Numbered from the stretch's first letter, positions 23,137 to 36,932 are shown. The stretch is DNA of 64,000 bases from Termitomyces sp. T153 (GCA_018296165.2 JACKQL020000001.1:1240001-1304000), one strand, 5' to 3'. The notes: generated by a model not told the origin, from the sequence alone. A program made the numbers and translations.

Positions 23137-26100
23137 CAACTTACCCAAGCCTCCCTTACTTCTCACATAGCTGAACTCACTGAACTTTATCAAACTACTG
23201 AAGCAGTGTCCCTTTCTCTCCAAGCCCTTCTGGAATGTCTCCCCCTTGCTCCTCTCACACCTTCAATGCCTCCAGCAGATGCAGAATGGTTTGTGTCTGC
23301 ACCTAGCTCAGGCTTTTTGGCTCCAGCTGCTGCAGAATGGTCTGTGTCTGCATCTGGCTTAGGCCTTTCAGCTCCTCATCCCAAACTCCCTTGTCCTGCA
23401 CTCTCTGATATATATGATGGAGATTATAAGGCTGAAGAACATTTCCTCTAGTCCTGCATCACCTATATCCAACTGAGCAGTGAAGCCTTTACCTCAGATG
23501 CCTTGAAAATTGCCTGGGTCCTCTCCTACATGAAGGCTAGTCAAGCCTCAACCTATGCATTGTGTATCTTCCAATGCTCAGAAGGAGTGGAGAGTTTCTC
23601 TGGCTGGATGGAGTTTGAGAAGGAGTTCCAAGCAGAGTTTTTCCCCCTTGACCCTGCCAGAACCGCAGCTCTTTCCCTTTGAGACCAAACTCAGTATAGT
23701 CAAAGGAAGTGGTCACTTAATGAATACATTAACTCCTTTCATGCCTTAGTTGAACAGGCTGGATATCTGAACAGTCTACAACTCTGCCTAACCTTCCATG
23801 ATGGACTCCACTCCTCTCTCAGAGATTGTATCAACAGCATGGCAGAGGGGTGCCCAGATGATGAGCATGTCAATACCTGGTACAAGGTGGCATGTGAGCA
23901 GTGGCAGCTCATGGAACTGCAACATAAGTTGTGGCAGATGCAACTCTTGATCTTTCCTTTCTCTCATAGAGGGTTCACCCCCCAAGCTCCCTCTTCTGCA
24001 CCTGCATTAGCATCCCCATGACCAGGTGCAGCTCCTTCCTTCATGCCTCATGCTGCTCCCCTGCACTCCCTACCTCAAGGAGTCCCAATGAATGTTGATG
24101 CTTCCTAACAGTGGTCCTCTATCCCTTTGCTGTATCAATGCTATAGAAAGGCAGGTCATTTTGCCTATTATTGTTCTCAAGGGCTAAAAGTCTGCTACTT
24201 GACAGCATCAGAGCAAAAAGAGCTGCTCATCCAACTCCTTGCAGCCCAGGATTCCACAGGAACCTCCTCTCTGGATGGACCTATAGCTGTTCATTCTGAG
24301 GAAGTGGCCAATGTATTGGAGGAGGTTCCTACAGAGTCTGAGGATTTTTAAAAGGGCAATGGATGACCAGTATGCCCCCATTGCCCAGTACTAATCATTT
24401 TGCCCCCCTGTCCATAGAATCAAATATATCTATTGCCATTATTGATACTATGCCTGAAACAATAAGCCCCTCCTCAGACATACAAACTCTCTCTCCAGCT
24501 AAAGTCTCAGCTAGAAACACACCTACTAGCCCATGCCTTCAGATTCCTGCATAGGAATGCTGCCTGCCCCATTGTTATCTTGTTGCTTCCACCCCTTCTA
24601 CCAACTCCCTGAAGCTACAGGTGGAAATTGAGACAACAGACACCCAGCAGATCCAAAGTGTAGTTGCCCTTCTTGACAGTGGTACAACAGGCCTCTTCTT
24701 TGACACTGACTACTTACAACAACACCACCTGACTACTTGCCCCCTTTCCCGTCCTATCCCTATATACAATGTTGATGGCATGCTCAATGAAGCTGGCTCT
24801 ATTTGCTCTATGGTGGACCTGGTCCTCCACTAACAAGACCACTCAGAGCGAGCCGCTTTTGCCATCACTAGTTTAGAAAAGCAAGATATGATCTTGGGGT
24901 TCACCTGGCTATGTGAACACAATCCAGAGATTGACTGGACTAAGGGTGAGGTGAAGATGAGTCATTGCCCATACCACTGCATTACCTGCACAGAGGAAGC
25001 CTGTAAGGAGCAGAGAGCCAAGGTTAATGAGCATGCTGCTGTGCATGCCTGTTATGCTGGCCATCTCCCTTATGCTGATCTTGACCTCCTGAGTCCCCCA
25101 CCTCTGGCATTCCCTCATAGAGAGGCCCTCTACAAGGATGTCCAGGATGTTGGATGTGAATCTCCAAAGGAAGAGGAAGGCAAAGGAGAATGGACCTGTA
25201 CTCCAGATGCAGAGTCCCCAAATGAGACCATGGAGGTGGGTGATTGGATCTATGCTACAACTCTCTGCCCCCCTCCTACAGTGGCTGAGATTTGAGCCAG
25301 TCAGACTACTTCTCAGCATCTTGCTGAGGCATTTGCAACAAACTCACAGCCCAAGCCTTTCTGTAGCACTGTTCCCAATCATCTCTATAACTTTGAAGAT
25401 GTATTCTCCAAGGCCTCCTTTGATTCACTTCCAGAGTGCAAGCAGTGGGATCATGCAATTGAGCTGATACCAGATATGGAGCCCTCCAGCTGCAAGGTCT
25501 ATCCACTCACACCCTATAAACAGGATGAGCTAGACACTTTCCTACAGGAGAATCTTAGCTCAGGATAAATATGACCTTCTAAGTCTCCAATGGCCTCCCT
25601 AGTCTTCTTTATTAAGAAGAAGGATGTGTTTCTTTGTCTGTTTCAGGATTATCATGTCCTGAATGCAATGACAGTGAAGAACCGCTATTCTTTGCCACTC
25701 ATCTCAGAACTTGTCAACAACCTTTGAGGTGCATGCTACTTCACAAAGTTGGACATCTGCTGGGGCTACAACAATGTACACATCAAAGAAGAGGATGAGT
25801 GGAAGGCAGCATTCCAAACTAATCATAAACTCTTTGAACCTCTGGTAATGTTCTTTGGTCTCACCAATAGCCTGGCCACCTTCCAGACTATGATGAATGA
25901 TATTTTCCATAATCTGATTGTGGAAGGTGTTGTCTGCATGTATCTTGATGATATCCTTATCTACACAAAAACTCTGCAGGAGCATTGCCAGGTCACATGC
26001 ATTGCCTTGGAACACCTCTGCCAACACCAGCTCTATTTAAAGCCTGAGAAGTGCAAATTTGAACAGACTAAAGTGGAGTACCTGGGTTTGATCATTTTGC

Positions 26101-28331
26101 ATGGAATGGCCAAGATGGACCCCATTAAAGTGGCAGGTGTAGCAGAGTGGCCTGAGCCAAGGAACAAGAAGGAAGTTCAGGCCTTTCTTGGGTTTATCAA
26201 TTTCTATCAGAGGTTCATACAGGATTTCTCCCACTATGCATGACCCCTCTTTGACCTCACAGTTAAGGATACTGCATAGCAGTGGGAGCCCCCACAGCAA
26301 GCTGCCTTTGATGCCCTCAAGCAATCTGTGATCTCAAAGCCAGTCCTCCTGTTCCCCAATAATGATTCTCCATTCTTAGTGGAAGCAGATAGCTCAGACT
26401 TTGCTACAGGAGCAGTCCTCTCCCAGCAGTCAAAAGAGGATGGCAAATGGCATCCAGTAGCTTTCTACTCCAAAAGCCTTAATGTGGTGGAATGGAACTA
26501 TGAGATCCATGACAAGGAGATGCTGGCAATTATTTGGTCCTTTGAAGAATGGCAGCATTTCCTTGAAGGAGCATGGCATAAGTTTGAAGTCTGGACAAAC
26601 TACAAGAACCCAGAGTACTTCTGTTCTGCTAAGAAACTCAATCAACATCAAGCTTGGTGGTCTCTGTATCTAGCCAACTTTGACTTCTCATTGCACCACA
26701 AACCAGAATGAAGCATGGGCAAACCAGACACACTGTCCAGGCAGGCTGACCATGGCACAGGAGCAGGAGATAATAACAACATTGTCCTCTTCAGACCAAA
26801 GCTCTTTGCCATCTGTGCACAAGAAGGGATTGTGGCTCAAGGAGATGAGGCAAACATCCTTAGGAACATCCAAAGAGGCAACCAGGAGGGTGCACAGGAG
26901 GATGCAGTTGCCCAGGGTGCACAGGCCCTACAAGCTAGACAGGCAAGTGGAGTCAAGTCAGTGCATGCTGATGAGTGGGGTCTTCAGAATGGGCTGTTGA
27001 CCTTCAGAGGATGCATTTATGTGCCTAATATTCTAGAACTTTGCTGGCACATTGTAGAACAACATTATGACTCTCAGGTGGCTGGACATCCTGGAAGGTG
27101 GAAGACACTGGAGCTGATATTCCAGAACTATTGGTGGCCACAGATCTCCCAACATGTAGGCACCTATACTAGCACCTGTGACCTCTGTCTCTGCACCAAA
27201 CCTCGCTGCCAAGCACCCATGGGCCAGCTCCACCCACTCTCTATTCTAGCTGCTTGCTGGAGTGTTGCATTAGTGGATTCCATTGCAGAACTCCCAGATG
27301 CTCATAGGTACAATGCTGTAATAGTAGTGGTGGACCTCTACAGCAAATGGGCTCACTTCATACCTATCCACACCACATGCTCTGCCTTGGGAGCAGCCAG
27401 CCTGTACTGGAAGAATGTCTAGAAACTCCATGGTCTGTCAGATGGGTATGTCTCAGACTGGGGCCCCCAGTTCATGGCAGAATTCACTTGAGAACTGTAT
27501 TGCCTACTAGGCATGAAGCTTCATACTACCACAGCCTATCACCCTCAGTCAGATGGACAGACAGAACATGTTAACCAGGAACTGGAACAGTATCTTCACC
27601 TATTTTGTAATGAGAGGCAGGATGACTAGGATGAACTGCTGCAAGATGCAGAATTCCAACACAACAACCATGTTCACTCTTCTACACACATGACTCCATT
27701 CTTCCTGGACACTGACAGGCACTCTCACATGGGATTTGAACCTTGGGCATGCCCCTCAGAGAATGACTCTGTCAACAAGTTTGTGGATCAGATGAGGAGG
27801 GCACAGGAGGAGGCAAAAGCTACACTGGCAAAGGCCAAGGAAGACATGGCATAGTACTATAATTGCAGATGGACACCTGCCCCAGTTTACAAACCTAGGG
27901 ACCATGTGTACTTAGATAGCTCAGACATTAAGACAACAAGGCCATTCTAGAAGCTGTCACATTGTCATCTTGGCCCCTTCACAGTGGAGAAGAAGGTAGG
28001 GCCTTTGGCCTACTGACTTAAACTCCCAGCAGGCCTCTGCCAACTGCACCTAGTCTTCAATGTGGTCAAGTTATTTCCAGCTCTAGAGCATCCAATCCCA
28101 GGCCATTGCTCTAAGCCACCTCCACCACCAGTCCTGGTCAATGATGAGGAGGAGTATGAGATGGAGGAAATCTTGGACAGCAGGATATTCCAAGGGAAGT
28201 TGCAGTTCAAGGTGAAATGGAAGGGATATGGCATTGAGGACATTTCTTGGGAACCACAGGCTAATGTTTATGCATCAGGCTTGGTCCAGGACTTCTACCA
28301 TAGGCATTCTAATGCCCCAAAAGCTATTTGA
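23137..28331 (+). pseudogene. Chromodomain Ty3/gypsy (chromovirus) gag-pol, decayed
   Basis: Domains appear in order on the plus strand. Gag is at about 23.1-24.0 kb, and a zinc knuckle, CYRKAGHFAYYC, lacks one cysteine (24.1 kb). The protease motif VALLDSGTTG is at 24.66 kb. RT runs about 25.45-26.24 kb with the catalytic MYLDDIL near 25.94 kb, and RNase H (VEADSSDFATGAVLS) is at 26.37 kb. The integrase zinc finger HIVEQHYDSQVAGHPG...CDLCL is at 27.05 kb, followed by a DDE core. A C-terminal chromodomain (EEYEMEEILDSRIFQGKLQF, then KVKWKGYG) lies at 28,150-28,240. Chromodomains steer integration to marked chromatin. At least ten in-frame stops are present, several at TGA where relatives have Arg, so it is dead. 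Its 5' LTR is not visible. Confidence 0.9.
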
Positions 28332-28407
28332 GGCATCTACCCTATTTCACCAGCTGACTAGGCAATTTGTGACTTCTTCTACCCAGTGCATTGAGGTGCC
28401 ACATCCT

Positions 28408-28640
28408 AGAGGGGGGGTGATGTCAGGGGATGTCCCACTTGTTTCCCCTTCTCCTCCTCCAGTTCTTGTCAGATTTGCCCCACTATAGTTTTCCTTTATT
28501 CTCCTTCCTTTTTCCTATCTATTGGTCCTATTTTCAGCCCTCAGGCTGCACCAATTCTCTGTCAATAATCTATATACTATGCAATGACCCCTGGAAAAGT
28601 GGCTGTGCCTCAATCTTCCAACAACCTGGGAAGATTCCTT
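28408..28640 (+). repeat. Polypurine tract and start of the chromovirus 3' LTR
   Basis: AGAGGGGGGGTGA (28,408-28,420) is followed by TGTCAGGGGATG, a TG start for an LTR. The right end could not be set because no second copy is present; later sequence may belong to the LTR or to the Helitron. Confidence 0.5.
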
Positions 28641-29746
28641 ATGTAATGCTTATGTAAAATTATGTAACTTGGCTGGCCTCTAATTTTCAGCCTTTTCCTT
28701 TGGTGTGTGGCAAAGATCAATCATTGCACCGAATCACTCTTTCTTTTGACCTCTCTTTCCAATCTGAAGCATAAACCATTCTCTCTGCTCTGATACTGTG
28801 AGAAGAAGCTTTGATTGGCCTGATAGACTCTACTGACCCTCTTTTGGAGGTTTTTACACTTAACTGGCCATGTATGCTCTACTTTTTGTCATCTCCAATC
28901 ACTGATCATAGCTGATAACCAGATTTTCACTATTGCATCCTTCTTTAGACTTTTTCTGAGCATTGAGTAGCTTTCTCTTCTTTCAGGTGAGCTTTCTTTT
29001 CTTTGCTTAATTGTTCAATGGCTGATTTTGGTGGTTGTTTCTATATTGAAGCTGAATTGGGCTAGGTATACTCCTTTTCTGAGTGTAACTTTTATGGACT
29101 AATCATGGCTGAAATCAGACTTCACTACATTCTTCATTAGGCTCCTTTTCTGAGTGTTCAGTAGCTTTGCAGGTATGCTTTTTCTATATTTGTCTGAGAA
29201 CTAATTCAAGTATTATCCATTTTCTTTTCTAACCAGTTATTGGCTTTCTGCTTTTAAGGTAGATCTCTTTCTCTGAGTTGATTGAAAGTTGATCTTCATG
29301 TTCTTTCATTAGAATTTTGGATTGGATTTTATCTTCAAATTATATTTGAGCCATTTTATATGTGGCTCTCATTTAGGTAAGATAGAAATGTTCCCTGCTT
29401 ATTAAAGACTGTACTTGACTGATAATTTGGTAGTTTCTGTTCTCTGGCCTTTACTGCTGTAATCCTTCACTTTTGGACAGTTGTTGAGTATGTATCTAAT
29501 TTTTTTAAAAAATTATAATAGTTATCATCAGCTTGAATTTAGGGTTAATCATCACTTTTTATTGGGGGCTTCCAATACTTCCTATCAATTTTCCTTGAAA
29601 GATACTGTCATGTGAGTGTTTATTAACTATTTTTTATTCTTTCTTCATCAACAAAGTTTAGGCAACATCCTGCTCAGGAACCACCCAGTACTCCTGAGAG
29701 TCAGAGACAACAGTCTTGCTCTCAGAGTAGACTACAACAATTACAA
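28641..29746. other. AT-rich segment between the chromovirus and the Helitron ORFs
   Basis: No coding domain is visible. It probably contains the rest of the chromovirus LTR and the 5' part of the Helitron, but I found no convincing Helitron 5' terminus. A short open stretch with an AG acceptor at about 29,658 may extend the Helitron ORF upstream. Confidence 0.4.
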
Positions 29747-32700
29747 ATGACTGATCCTGATGATCGACGTGCAAACAGAGGTAATAGAGCTTCTTCTCAT
29801 AATGTTGAACAGTTCAATGCTGCTATGCCACCTGTGCCACCTATGCCACCTGTGCATTTTGATTCTATGGCACAGAGTAGGAGCACTAATGTCCCTCCTA
29901 TAAATAATGTGGTTTCTGGATCTTCTGAGAGACCTATGAGGCAGCCAGCCATTGCTGATGATCCCTTTTCTTTCAATGCTCCTGTGGGCCAGAATATATA
30001 TATACCTCCTGTAACACATTTACCTGAAGGTTGGGATGCTCCATTACAAAACCCTATTCCTCAAAATGTGCCTGCTGTACCTGTTTTCAGAAGGAATCAG
30101 CCTAGACATAGCAGACAAACACATGTGTCTCTTGCTCCTGATGTTACTATTGCATCTACTTCTTCTGTACACAGAAGGATTCCTGGACCACTACATGATA
30201 TCTCCAGTAGGCAAGCTGATCCTGCACTGAATAACTTGACAAGAGGAGACATTGCTTATAGAGAAATGATGTCTAATTATAATGCATCTCAACAGCAACG
30301 AGCACTGGAAGCTTTTCAGGAGCAAGAAAGACAAAAAAATGTTGCTCAAGAACAAAATAGACAGAGGCTTGCTGCTCAACAACAACAGGGATTAGCTGCA
30401 GTGGAGCAAGAAAGACTGAGGTTTGTTGCTGAGCAACAAATGAGACAGAGGCAAGAAAGATATAATCAGAGATTAGCAGAGGAACAAAGACTTGCTGCTC
30501 AGCAAAGACAGAGACAAGAGAGATATGAACAGATATTAGCAGAGCAAGATCCTGAACATAGGCCTTTCAATCATCTTTTAGCTCAGAGAATTTTACAACT
30601 ATGGGAGGGCCAACATATAGCTGATTTAGAAGAAGATTTCAATGGCTTTGCTCCTCAAGATGATCTTGAGCTGGAAAATATTCATGCAGCCTTTGATGAA
30701 ATGATGCTGCACCCTCTTGAATATTTTGAAGAGCCTATGGACAATATGAATGATTTTGGAGAACAAATAATGAATGGTTTAGGTCCTCAGAATGACATAC
30801 CTGCTGAAGATGACTTGGAAAATGTTAATCCTGCTGAACATAGACCAGAAGAACAATTGGAACCTCTACCTGATAATGATCCACTAGCAGAACAACTGGA
30901 ACCTCCTATTATTCCTGTTATTCCACAAATTGTACAACAGCCTGGCCCTATTCAGCCTATTCCAAGAGGAAGACAGCCTTATTTAAATGAACCCCCATCT
31001 CATTACCTTGGTCCTATGAGTTTGATATGTCCACACTGTCATGCTCTACATTTTGATGCAGAAAAGCTCTCTAAATCTACTAGAAACAATCTAAAATTTG
31101 GCATGTGCTGCTTACAAGGCTAAGTGGATTTGCCCAGACTTAAAGATGCTCCACCAGAGCTATTAAACTTACTCCATGGCCACCATCCCCTTTCTAATAC
31201 TTTTAAAGCATCTATTTGTCAATATAATGCAGCCTTTGCATTCACATCTCTGGGAGTTAAAATTGATCATGCTATCACCAATGCTTCTGGACCTTACAGC
31301 TTTAGAATCAATGGAGAACTCCATCATTTCACAGGTGCTTTGCTTCCTACTGAAGGCAATCATCCTGTATATGCACAACTCTATTTCTATGATCATAATG
31401 AGCAATTGGCTTTTTGTCAACAAAAGAATCCAACATTAGATTTACAAATAATGGCCTCCTTACAAGATATGCTTGGTAGAGTCAATCCATTTATTGATTT
31501 ATACAAGCAGGCTAGGCACATTATGATAGAAGTTCCAGAAGGCCACCCACAAAGGCTTTCTGTTACACTCAGAGCTGATTTTGGAGATCATTGGTGGCAT
31601 AACAATCCTAATGATCAAGAAGGGGTTGCTGCTATTATTCCAGGAGATGGCTCTGAAGAACAATCAAATCATTGTGATATAGTCTTGCACTTGCATGGAG
31701 GTCAATTAAAGCAAATCAGTCACTTACATCCACACTACACTCCCTTGCACTACACTATTATTTTTCCAACTGGAGAGCCTGGATATCACATCAATATTCC
31801 TGCTAGGCATGGACCACAAGGGCAACAAAGAACAAATAATGTTTCAGAAACTTCATACTATGCATATAGGCTTCAGCAAAGAACTCTAGAAACCAAGGCT
31901 GCATTACTCTGGAGTGGAAAGCAATTTCAGCAATATGTTGTTGATGCATGGGCCTCAGTTGAACAAAGCAGATTGAATTGGGTTCAACATAATCAGAAGA
32001 AGATTAGAGCTGAAGTTTATCAGGGAGTAGTGGATGCTGCTGCTGGAGATGAAGAAGTTACTCCACAAAGCTGTCGAGTCATTCTTCCTTCTTCTCATAC
32101 TGGAAGTGAACGACAGATGCAGTAATTATTCCAGGACTCTATGGCTATTTGCAGGCATTTTTGTAAACCTGATCTCTTCTTGACTATGACTGCCAATCCA
32201 AAGTGGTCAGAAATTGAAGAAGCTCTCTTGAAGGAACTTACAGTCAATGGAAAAAAACAAACAGCTGCTGATCGACCTGATATTGTAGCCAGAGTATTCG
32301 AACTCAAAAAAAATGCTGTAGTGAAAGAGATCAAAGAAGGTCTTTTTGGCAGATGTGTGGCACATGTCCATACTATTGAATTCAAAAAAAGAGGACTTCC
32401 ACACATGCATATCTTGATTTTTTTCCATAATCATCACAGAATTAAGGATGCATCTGATGTGGATTCAATTGTCTCTGCCCAAATTCCAGATCCAGTGGCT
32501 CAGCCTCAATTGTATCAGGTATTAACTTGGTTTAAATATTTATTCTAGCTACTTAACTTGACTATTAGGTTGTTACTACTAATATGGTCCATGGTCCATG
32601 TGGACTTGCTCATTCTAATGCAAAGTGCATGGTAGATGGCAAATGTTCAAAGTGATATCCCAAGGAATTTCAGGAAACTACTCTGTATGGTGATGATGGC

Positions 32701-35265
32701 TATCCACAATATGCCAGACCTGACAATGGCCGTTTTTTTGAAAAGAATGGCCATTGTTATGACAATTGTGATGTTGTTCCATATAATCCTTATCTCTCAG
32801 CCAAGTATCAATGCCATATCAATGTAGAGGTCTGTGCCTCAGTGGAAGCCATCAAGTACATTCACAAATACATTTACAAAGGCCATGATAGGACAACTAT
32901 GGAAATTTCTAGAGAGCAGATGGAACAGAGGGATGAAATCAAGGAATACTTGGATGCTAGATACATCTCAGCAGCTGAATCTTGCTGGCACATCTTTGAA
33001 TTCAACATGCATGGAGAATATCCTCCTGTGTATTGATTATCTGTGCATTTGGAAGGCCAACATGAAGTCTACTTTCAGGATAATGAACCTTTGGAAGTGG
33101 TAGCTGCTAGGCCTAATGCAAGCAAGACCACACTCACTGCTTGGTTTGAAGCTAATGCCAAATTCCCTAATAACAATACTACTTATCAGAATTTTCCAAC
33201 AAAGTTTGTCTATGATGCTTCTAAAAGGACTTGGAAGGAGAGGCAAAGAGGAACAGCTATTGGAAGGATGTACTTTGCTTCACCCAAGCAGGGAGAAAGG
33301 TTCTATCTCAGAATGCTCCTCACAGTTGTGACCAATGCAACATCATAGGCTGATCTCAGGACAGTCAATGGTCATATCTATCCAACCTACAAGGAAGCAT
33401 GCAAGGCTCTTGGTCTTTTGGAAGATGATGCAGAATGGAGGCAATGCCTTGCTGAAGCTGCTCCAATCCAACCAGGATCAGCTCTCAGACAGCTCTTTTG
33501 CACTATCCTATTTCATTGTGTTCCTGTCACTCCAGAAGCTTTATGGGATGAATTCAAGCACTTCATTTGTGATGATCTTCAACACAGATTAGAAAATATA
33601 TGGCAGTATAGGGGCAGAGTCTTTATTGATGATGATATCTATGACTATGGCCTTCATCTCATTGAGGACAACTTAAAGAATTTTGGCAAGACTCTTCAAG
33701 ACTTTCCCAACATGCCAGAACCTCAACAAGTTTGGAATGTGGTTCCAGGTAAGGTGGCTATTGTATAGAGAGTTGACTCTAAGATTGATCAAATAATTTT
33801 AGGCAATAGACTTTTGCAAGAGGAAACTGATTATGATGTTGAGGAGTTGAAGAGAAGAGTAGATGAAAACAAAGCCAAGTTCAATGCTGAGCAGCTAGAA
33901 ACCTTTGATGCAGTTATGGACTCTGTGGACAACAATCTAGGCAAGATGATATTTATTTACAGTGCAGGTGGATGTGGCAAAACCTTTGTCTGCAATACCC
34001 TAGCTTCTGCTGTTTGGTCCAATGGAGATGTGGCATTATGTGTAGCATCATCTGGGATTGCTGCCTTATTGCTGGAGGGTGGTAGGACTGCACATTCAAG
34101 GTTCAAAATCCCCATTCCTGCTCTGGATACATCCATTGCCAATATCAAAAGAGGAACTCAATTGTCTCAACTCTTACTCCGGACTAAAGTTGTCATCTGG
34201 GATGAAGTCCCAATGCAACACAAAAATGCCATTGACTCTGTGGATCGAGGGTTCAGAGACATTCTGGAGAAGGATGTTCCTTTTGGTGGAGTGACTGTGG
34301 TGTTTGGAGGAGATTTTAGGCAAACTCTCCCAGTTATCCAACGAGGACTTAGGCAGCAGATGATTGCTGCTTCACTCAAGAGAGGAAGACTTTGGGATCA
34401 GATTCAAGTCCACTACTTGGTTCAAAATATGAGATTGGATCAGACTCCTGATAATATTGCTCATGCAGCTTGGTTATTGGATGTTGGTGCTAGAAAAAAC
34501 CTTGGGCCTGGAGAAACAGTACAACTTCCACAAACCATGATCTGCATTGATAATTCTATTACTGGGTTAATCTCTTCCACTTATCCTCATATTAGTCATC
34601 ATCAAAATGATCAGTATTATCTGGATCGAACTATTCTCTCTGGCAAGAACTCTGATGTAGAGGATATCAATTCAGAAATTCTGCAGAAATGTCCAGGAGA
34701 AGAGAAGATCTTGCAGAGTGCAGACTCTGTCATGTCTGATAATGGACTGGCATTGTATCCAATGGAATATCTTAACTCTTTGAGAGCCAGTAGTTTGCCT
34801 TTGGCTAAATTAGCTCTCAAGATTGGTGTTCCTGTGATGCTCCTCAGAAATTTAGATACAACCAAAGGACTTTGCAATGGAACAAGAATGATTGTCACCC
34901 ACATCAGCACCAGAGTTCTTAGATGCCGAATCATTAGTGGAGATACCAAGTTTGCAGGATCAGTTGTTTTAATTCCAAGGATCAACATAGATGTTTCTGA
35001 AGAAGATTTGCCAATTCCATTGCGCAGGAGACAATTTCCAGTTTGATTGGCCTTTGCTATGACAATCAACAAGTCTCAAGGTCAAGCAGTCAAGCATGTT
35101 GGATTGGACCTTTGATCATCAGTCTTTGCACATGGCCAACTTTATGTTGCACTTTCTTGGTGCACATCAGGAGATCATATCAAAGTCATTTTAGATTCAG
35201 AAAATACATCAAGAATGACTGCTAATATTGTCTATCAAGAAATCCTGAATGGTTTACAAATGTAA
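29747..35265 (+). pseudogene. Helitron Rep-helicase, decayed
   Basis: Helitrons move by rolling-circle replication with a HUH nuclease fused to a Pif1-type helicase. The N-terminal part (29,747-31,120) is Gln/Glu-rich with a zinc-binding CPHCHALHF block. The Helitron-like N domain follows (31.1-32.1 kb). The HUH motif reads GLPHMHILIFF (about 32.4 kb), and the tyrosine region reads AIKYIHKYIYKGHDRTT (about 32.85 kb). The helicase (33,814-35,046) has Walker A SAGGCGKTF, Walker B VIWDEVPM, GGDFRQTLP and TINKSQGQ. In-frame stops occur near 31,121, 32,123, 32,663, 33,034, 33,346, 33,766, 35,044 and 35,113. Several are TGA where relatives have Arg, so it is inactive. Confidence 0.9.
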
Positions 35266-35547
35266 GTGTAACTTTTGATAGATTGGAACAATAAATTGCT
35301 AACCTCTGTGAATTTCAGCACCTAATGTATATGAGTTGACAGTGTAGTATAGATATTCTCAATGCTTTACAAATGTAAGTGTGACAGTTTATGAATTTAC
35401 TTTGTTAGTACTAACTTTTATAATCTTTCACTTTTCAATATAGACCAGTGGACTTTGGTGATTTCTTGACAATATAATATAGATATATGATTAGTTTGTA
35501 TATAATATCTCAGCATTGAATTGTAATAGAAAAGAAATACTGGGAAA

Positions 35548-36045
35548 TTGAATGAAGTAAGGTTAAGTCTGGATGTCAGCATGAGTTGAGAGAATGCAAA
35601 GAGTTAGCCAATGAGGTCTGAGACTTAGTATTGAGTTAGAAATACAAAGACCTAACCAAATGAAGTGAGGTTGGGTCTGGGATGAAGCATTGAGTTTGAA
35701 ATACAAGGACCTAACTGAACAAAGTGAGGTTGGGTCTGGGAATTAGCATTGAGTTTGAAATACAAGGACCTAACCAAACGAAGTGAGGTTGGGTCTGGGA
35801 TGAAGCATTAAGTTTGAATTACAAGGACCTAACCAAACGAAGTGAGGTTGGGTCTGGGATGAAGCATTGAGTAAAATATCAAGGACCTAACCAAACGAAG
35901 TGAGGTTGGGTCTGGGATGAAGCATTGAGTAGAATATTGAGGACCTAACCGAACGAAGTGAGGTTGGGTCTGGGATGAAGCATTAAGTTTGAATTACAAG
36001 GACCTAACCAAACAAAGTGAGGTTGGATCTGGGATGAAGCAAGAG
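35548..36045 (+). repeat. Helitron 3' minisatellite, about 59-bp unit
   Basis: Seven to eight tandem copies of a unit carrying GTGAGGTTGGGTCTGGGAT, AGCATTGAGT and AAGGACCTAACCAAACGA. The right-hand copies are nearly identical and the left ones diverged. The array lies between the helicase stop and the terminal hairpin. Confidence 0.85.
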
Positions 36046-36051
36046 CTACAG

Positions 36052-36073
36052 GCCCGTGCCAAAGGCATGGGGC
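36052..36073 (+). terminator. Candidate Helitron 3' terminal hairpin
   Basis: GCCCGTGCC, AAA, GGCATGGGGC forms a stem with one bulge, followed by ATAGCT. Helitrons end with a short hairpin a few bases before CTRR. The exact CTRR end is not clear here (CTCA follows), perhaps through decay. Confidence 0.45.
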
Positions 36074-36079
36074 ATAGCT

Positions 36080-36927
36080 CATTCAGACAAGTGTGGCCCC
36101 TTTGACACTGCCACCAGCTTATGTAACTGCTGACTAATTGCTGACACATCACTTTTATCTTTTTTCTCCATCATACTGTACAGTTGTTTCTCATGCTTCT
36201 GAAGCCTCTGAAGTGTCACACCTAGCCTAGGGAATCCCCAGACTTGTTCTCTTTGGATTTCCCTTTGCCAGGTGAGTAGTTATCTCAGTAGACACTGTCC
36301 AGTACTGAATAGACTTTGGATTTCCCTTTGCCAGCTGTGTGATTGAGCCACAGCCTCCAGAGGTCACCCTTACAAGTGTTGGAATTACCCAGGATGGCCA
36401 CAGAGGGTGTTCAATGGTTGGGGCTTTGACAAGGCATTGAGGGAGGGGCTCCGGAGAAGCAAGCAGGCTAGGAACAATGTCAGAGGTCTAGGGAGTGGGT
36501 CATGACACATACCCAGTGCAGGCCCAGCTTGCAATTGTACAGGACTGTGAGCCCTGTATGAGAAGTCTTCTTCACTCCTCAGCAGTGTCCCCACCATTGA
36601 GGAGTTGATCCAACCTCCTGCAGCCACTGGTAAGGATCAAAGTCCTTCCAGCCTCAGTGCTGTGGGTGCATACAATGGGACAGGGAGGTTTTCCCTTTGT
36701 CTGCCAATGCCATGGTGCCTCCTAGCTCCACTGTCAAATATAGTTGAGTAGAGGGCCCTTGAGAGCCCTTCACTGTGACACTCTTCCAACCACCTGCAGG
36801 TAGTCATACCAGAGTAACTGCTGGCAGTCCTCCTGGCATCACAGCACTCCCCCAGCCCCTGTCATGGTGTGATGTGGCAAATTCCAATGTCCCATGTGGA
36901 GCACTCTTCAATGCTCCATCAAACTCT
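36080..36927. other. Mosaic of repeat fragments left of the young LTR-X
   Basis: This is CG-poor DNA with no gene. It includes a 21-bp direct repeat (CTTTGGATTTCCCTTTGCCA plus G) near 36,256 and 36,313, and a minus-strand LTR-X end at 36,385-36,507. The open frames are short and not protein-like. Confidence 0.5.
36385..36507 (-). repeat. Truncated LTR-X LTR end
   Basis: In the minus direction it begins TGTCATGACCCACTCC and then shares CATTGTTCC and CCTGCTTGCT with the old LTR at 9,729. It fades after about 120 bp. It is closer to the old copy than to the young ones. Confidence 0.6.
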
Positions 36928-36932
36928 GTCTC
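36928..36932 (+). repeat. 5-bp target-site duplication GTCTC, left
   Basis: GTCTC directly precedes the TG of the 5' LTR and is repeated at 43,029-43,033 directly after the 3' LTR. Confidence 0.93.

Noticed and set aside
23206..23451. Pro-rich 81-aa frame as an independent gene
   Set aside because: It is continuous, across stops, with the chromovirus gag.
35548..36045. Regular repeats considered as a CRISPR-like array
   Set aside because: The units are contiguous with no unique spacers, and this is a fungal Helitron tail.
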